A program made the translations under genes and the position numbers. The notes beneath the pieces were generated by a model. The model was not told where the DNA came from. It searched no databases and saw only the letters and a program-made list of their open reading frames with translations. A stretch of 64,000 bases of DNA, taken from contig NZ_JACHJR010000001.1 of NCBI RefSeq assembly GCF_014203705.1, positions 1,426,001 through 1,490,000 on the forward strand. The letters run 5' to 3'. The stretch is from Kitasatospora gansuensis (GTDB taxonomy: Bacteria > Actinomycetota > Actinomycetes > Streptomycetales > Streptomycetaceae). Below are positions 8,015 to 16,695 of this stretch, piece after piece; the stretch's first letter is position 1; each line of letters begins with the position of its first letter.

Positions 8015-8614
8015 ATGTCGTACGAAGCCGAACTGGCCGCCACCCGTGAGTTCTTCGCCACCCGCGCCGCCACCTGGGACTCCAAGTACCCGGACGACAG
8101 CCCTCGCTACGCCGCGGCGATCGCCGAACTCGGCCTGGCCGAAGGCGCGTTCGTGCTCGACGCGGGCTGCGGCACCGGGCGGGCGCTGCCGCTGCTGCGG
8201 GCCGCGGTCGGCCCGACCGGGACGGTGCTCGGGGTGGACGTGACGCCCGAGATGGTGGACCGGGCCGCCGCCCACTCCGACGTGGCCGCCGTCGCGCTCG
8301 CCGACTGCGCGCACCTCCCGCTGCCCGACGGGACCGTCGACCTGGTCTTCGCGGCCGGCCTGGTCAACCACCTCCCCGACCCCGCCCTCGGCCTGCGCGA
8401 ACTCGCCCGGGTCAGCCGCCCGACCGGCCGGCTCGCCCTTTTCCACCCGATCGGCCGCGCGGTGCTGGCCGCCCGCCACGGCCGCGAACTCACCCCCGAC
8501 GACCGCCGCGCCGAGCCCAACCTCCGCCCCCTGCTGGCCGCCAACGGCTGGCGGCTGGTGAGCTACACGGACACCGACGACCGCTACCTCGCGGTGGCAG
8601 AGTGGTCACTTTGA
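8015..8614 (+). CDS. class I SAM-dependent methyltransferase
   Basis: A 199-residue protein of the Methyltransf_11 kind. Motif I is VLDAGCGTGRALPLL (about residues 47-61), the acidic residue ending strand 2 is in VLGVDVTPEMV, and ALADCAHLPLPDGTVDLVFAAGLVNHLPD covers motifs II and III. The substrate is unknown: small-molecule methyltransferases of this type are too varied to assign. It stands alone, divergent from the repeat-protein gene with a 147-bp gap that must hold both promoters, and is followed 32 bp later by a toxin-antitoxin pair on the same strand. Confidence 0.85.
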   Translation: MSYEAELAATREFFATRAATWDSKYPDDSPRYAAAIAELGLAEGAFVLDAGCGTGRALPLLRAAVGPTGTVLGVDVTPEMVDRAAAHSDVAAVALADCAHLPLPDGTVDLVFAAGLVNHLPDPALGLRELARVSRPTGRLALFHPIGRAVLAARHGRELTPDDRRAEPNLRPLLAANGWRLVSYTDTDDRYLAVAEWSL

Positions 8615-8646
8615 GCGACTGCTACCCACGGTGGTAGCCTGACGGC

Positions 8647-8934
8647 ATGCCTGAGTCGCCCTTCAAGAAGTACAGCGTCTCGATGCCGGAGGCCGTTGCG
8701 GAGGACGTCCGCACCCGCGTCGGCAAAGGGGCGTTCAGCGCCTACGTGACCGCTGCAGTCCAGGAACGGATAGAGCGCGAGCGACTGGCCGAACTGGTAG
8801 AGGAGCACATTCGCCACCACGGCGAGATCCCCGAAGCGGCCCGAGCCCAAGCCGCAGCGGAGGCCGAGGAAGCGGAGCGGAGGTACGCCCAGTGGCTCGC
8901 CGAACAGCCGCAGGACGACGCCCTGGCGAGCTGA
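8647..8934 (+). CDS. antitoxin-like protein, ribbon-helix-helix type
   Basis: A 95-residue protein. The first 50 residues (KKYSVSMPEAVAEDVRTRVGKGAFSAYVTAAVQERIERERL) look like a ribbon-helix-helix DNA-binding fold: a short strand followed by two helices. The remainder is a charged Ala/Glu-rich tail, typical of the toxin-binding part of an antitoxin. It precedes and overlaps a PIN-domain gene, the usual VapBC order. It would bind its own promoter and neutralise the toxin. The family is inferred from layout and fold pattern. Confidence 0.7.
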   Translation: MPESPFKKYSVSMPEAVAEDVRTRVGKGAFSAYVTAAVQERIERERLAELVEEHIRHHGEIPEAARAQAAAEAEEAERRYAQWLAEQPQDDALAS

Positions 8935-9326
8935 CCCCTGGAGCTCTCGTGCTCGACTGCCAGGGTCTGGCCTTGGCGGTCGCCAGCGACCCGCTGGTCA
9001 TGGCCCGGCTTGAGCACGCCCAGACACACGGCGCCCGCATCGTGGTCAGCACCCTCACCCTGATCGAGGCTATGAATCCCCAACACTCCCAGCCTCGATG
9101 GGACTTCGTGATCTCTCGGCTCAACGTCGAGGAGGTCACCCACCAACACACACAGCACGCCATGGCCCTTCTCAAGACAGCGGGGTTGCACGGTCATAGG
9201 TACGCGATCGACGCCGTCGTAGCTGCGACGGCCATGGCACAGCCGGGACCGGTCCGACTTCTCACCAGTGACGTCGACGACATGGCGAAGCTCTGCGACA
9301 AGCGGGTGCTGCTGGTCGCCGTCTGA
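8892..9326 (+). CDS. PIN-domain toxin, VapC-like
   Basis: A 144-residue protein whose core starts ALVLDCQGLALAVASDP, the first strand and Asp of a PIN domain. Other acidic residues follow in TLTLIEAM (Glu), YAIDAVVAATAM (Asp) and LLTSDVDDMAKL (Asp), which together would form the metal site. PIN toxins are RNases. The GTG at 8892 has GGAGG 8 bases upstream and overlaps the antitoxin end by 43 bases; a shorter start at GTG 8949 would lose part of the first strand. With the antitoxin it forms a self-contained pair. Confidence 0.75.
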   Translation: MARRTAAGRRPGELTPGALVLDCQGLALAVASDPLVMARLEHAQTHGARIVVSTLTLIEAMNPQHSQPRWDFVISRLNVEEVTHQHTQHAMALLKTAGLHGHRYAIDAVVAATAMAQPGPVRLLTSDVDDMAKLCDKRVLLVAV

Positions 9327-9329
9327 CCC

Positions 9330-10025
9330 CTACCGACCGGTGCGCCAGCGGTAGTTGAGCTCCGGGCGGCCGACCTGGCCGTACTGGGGTTCGCGGTCGG
9401 CGAGGCCGGTGGTGACGAGGTGTTCGAGGTAGCGGCGGGCGGTGATCCGGGAGACGCCGGTGGCGGTGGCGGCCGCGGTGGCGGACAGGCCGTCAGGAGC
9501 GGTGCGCAGGACGGTGGCCAGGGTGTCGAGGGTGGCGGCGCTGAGGCCCTTGGGGAGAGCGGTGCGGTCGGGGGTGCGCAGGGCGGCGAAGGCCTGGTCG
9601 ACCTCGTCCTGGCCGGTGGCGTCGCCGGTCCGGCCGAGGGTGGAGCGGTAGCGGGCGTAGCGGTCCAGCCGGTCGTGCAGGGCGGCGGCGCCGAAGGGCT
9701 TCAGCAGGTACTGGACCACCCCGGCCGAGACGGCCTGCCGGACGGTGGCCAGTTCGCGGGCCGAGGTGACGGCGATGATGTCGGCGGCGTGCCCGGCGGC
9801 GCGCAGGGTGCGGCAGAGCTGGAGGCCGTGGCCGTCGGGGAGGTGGAGGTCGAGCAGGATCAGCTCGACGGGCCGGCCGGCCGCGCGGGCGCGGTCCAGC
9901 AGGCGGAGCGCCTCGGCGCAGCTGTGCGCGGTGCCGGCCGCCTCGAAGCCGGGGGTGCGGCCGACGTAGAGGGTGTGGGCGGCGGCGGCCACCGGGTCGT
10001 CCTCCACCACCAGGACGGAGATCAT
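9330..10025 (-). CDS. response regulator, CitB/DcuR family
   Basis: A 231-residue regulator. The receiver domain has the acidic pair Asp9/Asp10, phospho-acceptor Asp59 (ELILLDLHLPDGHG) and the Thr/Lys signatures VTSAR and LKPFG. The C-terminal part (GLSATAAATATGVSRITARRYLEHLVTTGLA) is the helix-turn-helix of CitB-type regulators. It overlaps the kinase stop by 4 bases, so kinase and regulator are coupled. The divergent neighbour is dctA, so it most likely activates dicarboxylate uptake in response to C4-dicarboxylates or citrate. The gene ends 3 bases from the PIN toxin on the opposite strand. Confidence 0.92.
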   Translation of the reverse strand: MISVLVVEDDPVAAAAHTLYVGRTPGFEAAGTAHSCAEALRLLDRARAAGRPVELILLDLHLPDGHGLQLCRTLRAAGHAADIIAVTSARELATVRQAVSAGVVQYLLKPFGAAALHDRLDRYARYRSTLGRTGDATGQDEVDQAFAALRTPDRTALPKGLSAATLDTLATVLRTAPDGLSATAAATATGVSRITARRYLEHLVTTGLADREPQYGQVGRPELNYRWRTGR

Positions 10026-11653
10026 CGCGCGGCCTCCCGCTGCAGTGGGAGCCTCACCGTGAGCACGGCACCGGCCGCCGGCACCGCGCCGTCGGAGCGC
10101 CCGACCTGCACCGTGCCCCCGTTGCGCCGGGCGGTCTGCTGGACCAGCGCGAGGCCGAGCCCCCGGCCGCCGTCGGCCGCCTTGGTGGTCCAGCCCCGGC
10201 CGAACACCTCGGCGGCGGCGTCCGGTTCGATGCCGGGGCCCGAGTCGGCAACCCGGAGCAGCAGTTCGGTCCCGTCCACCCGGGCGGTGACGGTGACTTC
10301 GGGGGCCCGGGCGGCGGCGTTCTCGATCGCGGCGTCCACCGCGTTGTCGACCAGGTTGCCGAGCACGGTGACCAGGTCGCGCGGGGTGAGGCCGGGCGGC
10401 AGCACGCCGTCGTCGATCCGGCTGTCCTCGGTCAGGGTCAACTCGACGCCGCGCTCGGCGGCCTGGGCGGTCTTGCCGAGCAGCAGGGCGGCCAGCACCG
10501 GTTCGGCGACCGCCGCGACCACCCGGTCGGTGAGTTGCTGGGCGAGTTCGAGTTCGGCGGTGGCGAAGTCCACCGCCTCGCGGTGGCGGCCGAGTTCGAT
10601 CAGCGAGACCACCGTGTGCAGCCGGTTGGCGGCCTCGTGCGCCTGCGCGCCGAGCGCTTCGGCGAAGCCCCGTACCGAGTCCAACTCGCCGACCAGGCCC
10701 TGGAGTTCGGTGTGGTCCCGGAGGGTCACCACGGTGCCGAGGCCGGGCCCGACGGCCGAGGTGTTCAGCACCACCACCCGCTCCGCGGTCAGGTGCAGCT
10801 CGTCCCGGACCGGCTCGGCCGAGCCGAGGGCCCGGACCAGCGAGGGCGGCAGGCCGAGCGAGCGGACCGGTACGCCGTCCAAGTCGCCGGACAGGCCCAG
10901 CAGTTCGCGGGCCGCGTCGTTGCAGAGCACCACCCGCCCGGCGCCGTCCAGCAGCACCAGCCCCTCCCGGACCGAGTGCAGGGTGGCCTGGTGGTAGTCG
11001 TACAGGTGGCTCAGCTCGGCGGCGCCCATGCCGTGGGTGTGCCGTCGCAGCCGGGCGTTGGCCAGGTAGGTGGCCGCCCCGCCGAGCAGCAGCGCGCCGA
11101 ACGCGACCCCGCCGAGCGCGATCAGCGGACCGCGTAGCTGGGTGCTGATGGACTGCACCGTGATGCCCGCGCTGACCAGGCCGACCACCCGGCTGCCGTC
11201 CAGCACCGGGGCCACCACCCGGACCGAGGGGCCGAGCGTGCCGGTGTACGTCTCGGTGAACACTTGGCCGGCCAGTGCCTGTTCGGTGTGGCCGAGGAAC
11301 GGGCGGCCGATCTGGGCCGGGTCGCGGTGGGCCCAGCGGATGCCGTCGGGGGCCATCACGGTGACGAAGTCGACCCCGGTGTCCTGGCGGACCCGCTCGG
11401 CGTACGGCTGGAGCACGGCGGACGGGTCGGGGCCGAGCGCGGCGTCCCGGACGCTGGGCGCGGCGGCCACCGAGCGGGCCACCGCGGTGACCTGGCGGCG
11501 GGCGGCGGCCTCGGCCCGGCCGGTGGTGAACAGGTAGGCGAGCACCGCGCCGCCGGCCACCACGGCGGCCACGATGACCACCTGGAGTACGAAGAGCTGG
11601 CCCGCCAGGCTGCGGGCGCGGCGGCGCGGCCTGGGGTCGGGGTGCGCGTCCAT
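10022..11653 (-). CDS. sensor histidine kinase, CitA/DcuS family
   Basis: A 543-residue membrane kinase. TM1 is about residues 18-42, then an extracellular PAS/PDC-like domain (DFVTVMAPDGIRWAHRDPAQIGRPF is the typical ligand-pocket region), TM2 near 178-200, a cytoplasmic PAS (LDGAGRVVLCNDAARELLG), and the H-box AHEAANRLHTVVSLIELG that resembles the CitA/DcuS HExxNxLH signature. N- and G-boxes are LVDNAVDAAIE, ADSGPGIEP and GRGLGLALV. The family senses citrate or C4-dicarboxylates outside the cell. It is divergent from dctA across about 170 bp. Confidence 0.92.
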   Translation of the reverse strand: MDAHPDPRPRRRARSLAGQLFVLQVVIVAAVVAGGAVLAYLFTTGRAEAAARRQVTAVARSVAAAPSVRDAALGPDPSAVLQPYAERVRQDTGVDFVTVMAPDGIRWAHRDPAQIGRPFLGHTEQALAGQVFTETYTGTLGPSVRVVAPVLDGSRVVGLVSAGITVQSISTQLRGPLIALGGVAFGALLLGGAATYLANARLRRHTHGMGAAELSHLYDYHQATLHSVREGLVLLDGAGRVVLCNDAARELLGLSGDLDGVPVRSLGLPPSLVRALGSAEPVRDELHLTAERVVVLNTSAVGPGLGTVVTLRDHTELQGLVGELDSVRGFAEALGAQAHEAANRLHTVVSLIELGRHREAVDFATAELELAQQLTDRVVAAVAEPVLAALLLGKTAQAAERGVELTLTEDSRIDDGVLPPGLTPRDLVTVLGNLVDNAVDAAIENAAARAPEVTVTARVDGTELLLRVADSGPGIEPDAAAEVFGRGWTTKAADGGRGLGLALVQQTARRNGGTVQVGRSDGAVPAAGAVLTVRLPLQREAAR

Positions 11654-11826
11654 GCCAGCCAGTGTGCCCTGCCGCCGCGCGGGCCGAGCCGGGTGGGCGG
11701 CGAGAAGCCGGCTACAGCAGGCATGAACTCTATGAACTCAAACGTGACCCTGGTCACTCCGGAGCCCATAGTCGGATCGACCCGACCACCCCGGGCCGCA
11801 GCACCCGCAGGCGAAGGAGCCGCACC

Positions 11827-13185
11827 ATGACGACCAGCACAGCAGCTCGGAGACGGGACCGGACGCACTACCTCTACCTCGCGGTGATCCTCGCGGTCCT
11901 GGCCGGTATCGCGGTCGGCCTGGTGGCACCGGACTTCGCGGTGGAGCTGAAGCCGATCGGCACCGGCTTCGTGAACCTGATCAAGATGATGATCAGTCCG
12001 GTGATCTTCTGCACCATCGTGCTCGGCATCGGCTCGGTCACCAAAGCCGCCAAGGTCGGCAAGGTCGGCGGCCTCGCGCTCGGCTACTTCCTGCTGATGT
12101 CCACCGTCGCGCTCGGCATCGGCCTGCTGGTCGGCAACCTGCTGGAGCCCGGCTCCGGTCTGCACCTCACCCAGGCCCTCGCCAAGTCCGGCCACGCCCA
12201 GGCCACCGCCGGGCACGCCCAGAACACCACGGACTTCCTGCTCGGCATCATCCCGACCACGGTCTTCTCCGCGCTCACCGAGGGCAAGGTGCTGCAGACC
12301 CTGCTGGTCGCGCTGCTCGCGGGCTTCGCCCTGCAGGCCATGGGCGCGACCGGTGCGCCGGTGCTGCGTGGCATCGAGCACCTGCAGCGGCTGGTCTTCC
12401 GGGTGATGTCGATGATCATGTGGCTGGCGCCGGTCGGCGCCTTCGGTGCGATCGCCGCCGTGGTCGGCGCCACCGGCACCGCCGCGCTCAAGAGCCTCGC
12501 CGTCATCATGATCGGGTTCTACGTCACCTGTTTCCTGTTCGTGGTGCTGGTGCTCGGCGGGCTGCTCCGGCTCGCCGCCGGGGTCAACATCTTCGCCCTG
12601 CTGCGCTACCTCGGCCGGGAGTTCCTGCTGATCCTCTCCACCTCCTCCTCGGAGAGCGCCCTCCCCCGCCTGATCGCCAAGATGGAGCACCTCGGCGTCA
12701 GCCGCCCGGTCGTCGGCATCACCGTCCCGACCGGCTACAGCTTCAACCTCGACGGCACCGCGATCTACCTGACGATGGCCTCGATCTTCATCTCCGAGGC
12801 GCTCGACAAGCCGATGTCGCTGGGCCAGCAGTTCGGTCTGCTGATCTTCATGATCATCGCCAGCAAGGGCGCCGCCGGAGTCACCGGCGCCGGCCTCGCC
12901 ACCCTGGCCGGCGGCCTCCAGTCGCACCGGCCCGAACTGGTCGACGGCGTCGGCCTGATCGTCGGCATCGACCGCTTCATGTCCGAGGCCCGCGCCCTCA
13001 CCAACTTCGCGGGCAACGCCGTCGCCACCGTGCTGATCGGCCACTGGACCAAGGAGCTCGACCACGACCGCCTCACCGAGGTCCTCGGCGGCCGGCTCCC
13101 GTTCGACGAGACCACCCTGGTGGACAGTCACACCGCCGCCGTCCCGGCCCAGCCGGACGCCCCCGTGCTGGAGAAGACGGGCTGA
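11827..13185 (+). CDS. dctA: C4-dicarboxylate:cation symporter
   Basis: A 452-residue dicarboxylate/amino acid:cation symporter. The signature SSSESALPRLIAKME sits in hairpin 1, TVPTGYSFNLDGTAIYLT is the conserved substrate-site TM7 motif, and SKGAAGVTGAG is hairpin 2. It imports succinate, fumarate or malate with protons or sodium. ATG at 11827 has GAAGGAG upstream; an open frame extends to 11662 but without such a site. The divergent CitA/DcuS-type system is the probable regulator. Family members can also carry glutamate; the DctA call depends on the neighbours and the SSSESALP/NLDGTAIY motifs. Confidence 0.93.
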   Translation: MTTSTAARRRDRTHYLYLAVILAVLAGIAVGLVAPDFAVELKPIGTGFVNLIKMMISPVIFCTIVLGIGSVTKAAKVGKVGGLALGYFLLMSTVALGIGLLVGNLLEPGSGLHLTQALAKSGHAQATAGHAQNTTDFLLGIIPTTVFSALTEGKVLQTLLVALLAGFALQAMGATGAPVLRGIEHLQRLVFRVMSMIMWLAPVGAFGAIAAVVGATGTAALKSLAVIMIGFYVTCFLFVVLVLGGLLRLAAGVNIFALLRYLGREFLLILSTSSSESALPRLIAKMEHLGVSRPVVGITVPTGYSFNLDGTAIYLTMASIFISEALDKPMSLGQQFGLLIFMIIASKGAAGVTGAGLATLAGGLQSHRPELVDGVGLIVGIDRFMSEARALTNFAGNAVATVLIGHWTKELDHDRLTEVLGGRLPFDETTLVDSHTAAVPAQPDAPVLEKTG

Positions 13186-13200
13186 CGCCTCCTCAGACCG

Positions 13201-13240
13201 CAGGCCCCCGCCCGGAACCCCCCGGCCGGACGGGGGCCTG
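13201..13240. terminator. bidirectional hairpin terminator
   Basis: A 10-bp perfect stem CAGGCCCCCG / CGGGGGCCTG, extended inward by more GC pairs, lies between the convergent dctA and the DUF3592-type gene. It can serve both. Confidence 0.85.
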
Positions 13241-13245
13241 CTTCC

Positions 13246-14163
13246 TCATTCGGCGAACCGGTACGCGATCACCATCGCCCCGACGCTCATGGCGAGCCCG
13301 ACCAGGACCATCGGCAGCAGGATCAGCACGATGCCTGCCACCGACCAGTACACCCGGGCCCCGAAGTTCGCCGCCCGGCGGATCACGGCCGGGTCCGCCG
13401 GGTCGTAGCAGATCTCGCCCCGGCCGCCGCTGACCAACCCCTCCTGGTCCCGGGCGGTATGAGTCCGGGTCACCCCGTCCGCGTCGACGAACTCGTAGAT
13501 CGCGTAGTACCGGTTGCTCGGCGCCTCGTCGCCGACCTGGTCAACCTCGCGCTCGTGACCGGTGACGGTGGCGACGACGGTGATCCCGCGCCGGTGCAGC
13601 GCCCAGGGCTTGGGGAGGGACCGCACGGCGCCGACGACGCCCAGCACAGCGAGGCCGAGACAGGGCGGGCCGAAGACCCAGAGCAGCAGGGACCCCGCCA
13701 TCCGGTGCCCGGGCGTTGAGAACGCCGGCCCGAACCCGGCCAGGTAGAGCCAGCCGAACACCTTCAGCGGGGAGTTCACCGGCCGCAACAGCCGCCCGGG
13801 TCCCCCGGAGCTCTTCGCGAGGACGGCCGACTCCACCAACGCCCCGCCGTCACCGGCCCGTTCCGCCGCGTCCAGGACCGGCAGCGCCTTGGTCACCACC
13901 CGGACGAACGCCTCCCCCGACCCCCGGTGCCGGATCCGGTGGATCCGCGCCGGACCGCTCGCGGCCCGCAGCACCACCTCCACCCGACCGGACCCGGCCA
14001 CCACCCGGTCGATCGCCGCGACGGGTATCCGATGGACCACGTCCCGCTGCTCGATCACCACCCACCCGTCCACGAACCGCGCACTGCGCCCCCGGCTGCC
14101 CCGCAGCACGATCTCCGCCGTCGCCCCGTTGCCGCCATCCTTGGGCGGCTTCTCCTCAGACAT
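13246..14163 (-). CDS. membrane protein with DUF3592-like region
   Basis: A 305-residue protein of unknown function. The first 120 residues look like a soluble PH-like domain (RGSRGRSARFVDGWVVIEQRDVVHRIPVAAIDRV). Two transmembrane stretches follow near 150-195, then a soluble part with VTATVTGHEREVD-like and YYAIYEFVDADGVTRTHTARDQ segments typical of DUF3592, and a final TM near 270-300. It is convergent with dctA and shares its terminator. The gene 50 bp upstream on the same strand is also unknown. No role can be deduced. Confidence 0.6.
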   Translation of the reverse strand: MSEEKPPKDGGNGATAEIVLRGSRGRSARFVDGWVVIEQRDVVHRIPVAAIDRVVAGSGRVEVVLRAASGPARIHRIRHRGSGEAFVRVVTKALPVLDAAERAGDGGALVESAVLAKSSGGPGRLLRPVNSPLKVFGWLYLAGFGPAFSTPGHRMAGSLLLWVFGPPCLGLAVLGVVGAVRSLPKPWALHRRGITVVATVTGHEREVDQVGDEAPSNRYYAIYEFVDADGVTRTHTARDQEGLVSGGRGEICYDPADPAVIRRAANFGARVYWSVAGIVLILLPMVLVGLAMSVGAMVIAYRFAE

Positions 14164-14214
14164 GCCCGGAGTCTCCCAGCACCCACGACCGGGCCGGCGA
14201 ACCGGGGCAGCGGC

Positions 14215-15168
14215 TCAGCCCTCCCGCACCGCGCCGCTCAGGGCCCAGGAGAGGCCGGTGGCCGGGTCCTCCAGGGCGAGGTGGACGAAGCGGAGTTCGT
14301 CCGTCGGCTCGTGCCAGGTGAAGCAGCGCAGGCGGGACACCAGGGTGTTCACCTCGGCCGGGCCCGGCTCGCCGGTCATCGCGGAGAGGAGTCGCCAGAC
14401 CGCGATCCGGCCCTGGGCGCTGCCCCGGGCCGGGCCGTCGGAGGCGGCCTGCAGGAGGGCGGGGTAGACCGCGCCGAACGGGAGGTAGCCGCCGGTGACC
14501 TGACGGTCCGGGGCCAGCCGGGCGGCGGCGGCCGGGCCGGGGCCGCGGACGCAGCGCGCGGTCGCCCAGGGCACCGCGGCGGCCAGCAGTCTGGTCGCCG
14601 CCAGCTCGCGGACCAGGGTGCCGGGCTCCGGCAGTTCGACCGGCCCGAGCCCCTCCCGGTTGGCCGGCAGGGTGAGCAGCGCGCGCCGGGCCCCGCCGGT
14701 CCGCAGGTACTCGCGGACCCGGGCGGCCGGCTCCCAGCCCGCCAGCTCCCACGGCTCCAGGGTGAGCGGGACGCCGTCCCGGTCCGGTTCGGCGCCGTGG
14801 CCGAGCTCCTCGCCGAGCAGGACCCGGGTGTGCTGGACCAGCCGCCGGACCCGCGCGGGCCCCAGCAACGGGGCCAGCCGTCGCCAGGAGTGACGGGTCG
14901 CCAGCACCTCCCAGAGCGGCCCGGCGTCGTGGTCGGCCACCGTCGCGGCGGCGCCGGGCCCGCCGTCCGGGTCGAACAGCCGGGCCGCCAGTTCCGGCGG
15001 CGCCCCGTACGCGATCAGGTGGCCGAGCGGTCCGGTCTCGGCCGCGCCCTGGGCCTCGCCGCGCAGCGCGGCGCCGACCGCGCGGGACTCGCGGTAGAGC
15101 CCGAGCAGCTCGGGCCAGCGTTCCTCGTCGGCCAGGCTGCGCAGCCTGCGGCACTCGTAGGTGATCAC
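14215..15168 (-). CDS. hypothetical protein, 317 aa
   Basis: Unrecognised. It is soluble, without signal peptide or transmembrane segment, rich in Leu, Arg and Glu, and looks mostly helical (repeated LxxL and RRL patterns), ending WHEPTDELRFVHLALEDPATGLSWALSGA. Start GTG at 15168 has no strong ribosome site; the preceding bases are unusually A/T-rich (aaaaat). It ends 51 bp before the DUF3592-like gene and starts 87 bp after cvnD, whose terminator lies between, so it is a separate transcription unit. Codon use is that of a typical actinomycete gene. Confidence 0.6.
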   Translation of the reverse strand: MITYECRRLRSLADEERWPELLGLYRESRAVGAALRGEAQGAAETGPLGHLIAYGAPPELAARLFDPDGGPGAAATVADHDAGPLWEVLATRHSWRRLAPLLGPARVRRLVQHTRVLLGEELGHGAEPDRDGVPLTLEPWELAGWEPAARVREYLRTGGARRALLTLPANREGLGPVELPEPGTLVRELAATRLLAAAVPWATARCVRGPGPAAAARLAPDRQVTGGYLPFGAVYPALLQAASDGPARGSAQGRIAVWRLLSAMTGEPGPAEVNTLVSRLRCFTWHEPTDELRFVHLALEDPATGLSWALSGAVREG

Positions 15169-15222
15169 ATTTTTCAGCGTACGACTCGTGACGCTCCGTC
15201 AGCGGAACGCCACGAGCGGGCT

Positions 15223-15245
15223 CTCGGCGGTCCTCGGTCGCCGAG
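15223..15245 (-). terminator. hairpin after the conservon
   Basis: A 7-bp stem CTCGGCG / CGCCGAG with a 9-base loop lies 10 bases beyond the cvnD stop. It is the likely end of the conservon transcript. Confidence 0.5.
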
Positions 15246-15255
15246 GCCACCGACC

Positions 15256-15870
15256 TCAGCCGCCGACCTCGGCGAGCAGCCGGGCCGCGTGCACCCGCCC
15301 CGCGTGCTCGACCAGGTTGATCAGCACCTCCTTGCCGGACTCCTTCCGCCGGGCGTCGCAGATCACCACGGGCGTGTCGGTCTCCAGGTCGAGCGCCCGG
15401 GACACCTCCTCGGGGCGGAAGTCCCGGGTGCCCGCGAAGCGGTTCACCGCGACCACGAACGGGATGCCCCGGTGCTCGAAGAAGTCGACGGCCGGGAAGC
15501 AGTCGGTCAGCCGCCGGGTGTCGGCCAGCACCACCGCGCCCAGCGCGCCGGTGGCCAGCTCGTCCCAGAGGAACCAGAACCGGTCCTGCCCGGGGGTGCC
15601 GAACAGGTAGACCGAGAGCCCCTCCCGGATGGTGATCCGGCCGAAGTCCATCGCCACCGTGGTGGTGGTCTTCTGCTCCACCCCGCCGAGGTCGTCCACC
15701 CCGGCCCCGGCCAGGCTGAGCTGCTCCTCGGTACGCAGCGGCCGGATCTCGCTGACCGAGCCGACCATGGTGGTCTTGCCGACCCCGAAGCCCCCGGCGA
15801 TCAGGATCTTCAGCGTCAACACCTGGCTGTCATCCAGGCGTTCGGAGTGTTCAGAGCGCGCGGAGTCCAT
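15256..15870 (-). CDS. cvnD: conservon GTPase CvnD
   Basis: A 204-residue small GTPase of the MglA/Ras-like type found at the end of actinobacterial conservons. The P-loop GGFGVGKTT is at residues 26-34, the switch region includes KTTTTVAMDFGRI, the G3-like segment is LFGTPGQDRFWF, and NKxD appears as VAVNRF. I chose ATG 15870 with GAGG 6 bases upstream; a GTG at 15882 is also possible. The gene overlaps cvnC. CvnD is thought to act with CvnB in a membrane-associated switch analogous to eukaryotic G-protein signalling. Confidence 0.93.
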   Translation of the reverse strand: MDSARSEHSERLDDSQVLTLKILIAGGFGVGKTTMVGSVSEIRPLRTEEQLSLAGAGVDDLGGVEQKTTTTVAMDFGRITIREGLSVYLFGTPGQDRFWFLWDELATGALGAVVLADTRRLTDCFPAVDFFEHRGIPFVVAVNRFAGTRDFRPEEVSRALDLETDTPVVICDARRKESGKEVLINLVEHAGRVHAARLLAEVGG

Positions 15871-16288
15871 TGATGACCTCACGGAGGATGTGCTCGTCGG
15901 GGAGCATGGCGGGCGGTACGGGGCGGCTGACCCGGATGAACTCGGCGTCCAGCAGGTCGCCGAGCAGCACCCGGACCACCCCGAGCGGCAGGTCGGTCTC
16001 GGCGGCGATCTCGGCCACCGAGAGCGCGTTGTCCCGGCACAGGTCGAGGATCGCGCCGTGCTCGGGGCCGATCGGCAGCTCCGGGCTGTCCGGGACGTCG
16101 CTGACCACCAGGGCGATCAGGTCGAACTCCCGTCCGGTGGGCCTGGTCCGGCCCTTGGTGAGCGCGTACGGGCGGACCATCGGCCCGGCCGCGCCGTCGT
16201 ACCAGCGGGTGTGCTGCTCGGCCGGGGCCGGGAAGCCGAACGGCGACTCGGGCAGGTGGTGGCGTTGCGGGTACGGCACTGCACTCAC
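15851..16288 (-). CDS. cvnC: conservon DUF742 protein CvnC
   Basis: A 145-residue protein matching the DUF742 family: VRPYALTKGRTRPTGREFDLIALV, then a winged-helix-like half with AILDLCRDNALSVAEIAAETDLPLGVVRVLLGDLLDAEFIRV. This second half looks like a helix-turn-helix, but DNA binding by CvnC has not been established to my knowledge. GTG at 16288 overlaps the cvnB stop by 4 bases and its end overlaps cvnD, so the conservon is translated in a coupled way. It is one of the four invariant members of the conservon. Confidence 0.93.
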   Translation of the reverse strand: MSAVPYPQRHHLPESPFGFPAPAEQHTRWYDGAAGPMVRPYALTKGRTRPTGREFDLIALVVSDVPDSPELPIGPEHGAILDLCRDNALSVAEIAAETDLPLGVVRVLLGDLLDAEFIRVSRPVPPAMLPDEHILREVINGLRAL

Positions 16289-16695
16289 CCCCCGACTGCG
16301 CTGCGCGGTGGCGTGTACAGGTGCTCGCCGACCCGGCGGACCAGGCGGGCCATCTCGTACGCGATCAGGCCGAGGTCGGCGTCGGAGTGCGCGAAGACCG
16401 CCAGGCAGCTGCCCTCGCCGGCCGCCGCGACGAACAGGAAGCCGTGCTCCAACTCGACCATGGTCTGCCGGACTTCACCCGCCTCGAAGTGCCGCCCGGC
16501 CCCCTTGGCCAGGCTGTGGAAGCCGGAGGCGACGGCGGCCAGGTGCTCGCCGTCCTCCCGGCCGATCCCGGCCGAGGTGCCGATCGCCAGGCCGTCGGCG
16601 GAGAGCATCACGGCGAATCTGATCTGGGCGACCCGGGAGACCAGCTCGTCGAGCAGCCAGTTGAACTCTCCCGAGCGCGGTGCGGGGACGATCAT
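16285..16695 (-). CDS. cvnB: conservon roadblock/LC7 protein CvnB
   Basis: A 136-residue roadblock/LC7-domain protein: FNWLLDELVSRVAQIRFAVMLSADGLAIGTSAGI is the typical N-terminal helix and strand pair. It is the presumed GTPase-activating or scaffold partner of CvnD, as MglB is for MglA in other bacteria. ATG 16695 overlaps the cvnA stop by 4 bases (ATGA). An upstream frame that stays open to 17547 is antisense-like low-complexity sequence inside cvnA and not part of this protein. Confidence 0.93.
   Translation of the reverse strand: MIVPAPRSGEFNWLLDELVSRVAQIRFAVMLSADGLAIGTSAGIGREDGEHLAAVASGFHSLAKGAGRHFEAGEVRQTMVELEHGFLFVAAAGEGSCLAVFAHSDADLGLIAYEMARLVRRVGEHLYTPPRSAVGG

Noticed and set aside
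11356..13131. A 591-codon open frame antisense to dctA
   Set aside because: Gln/Glu/Gly/Arg-rich shadow; dctA carries the full symporter signatures.
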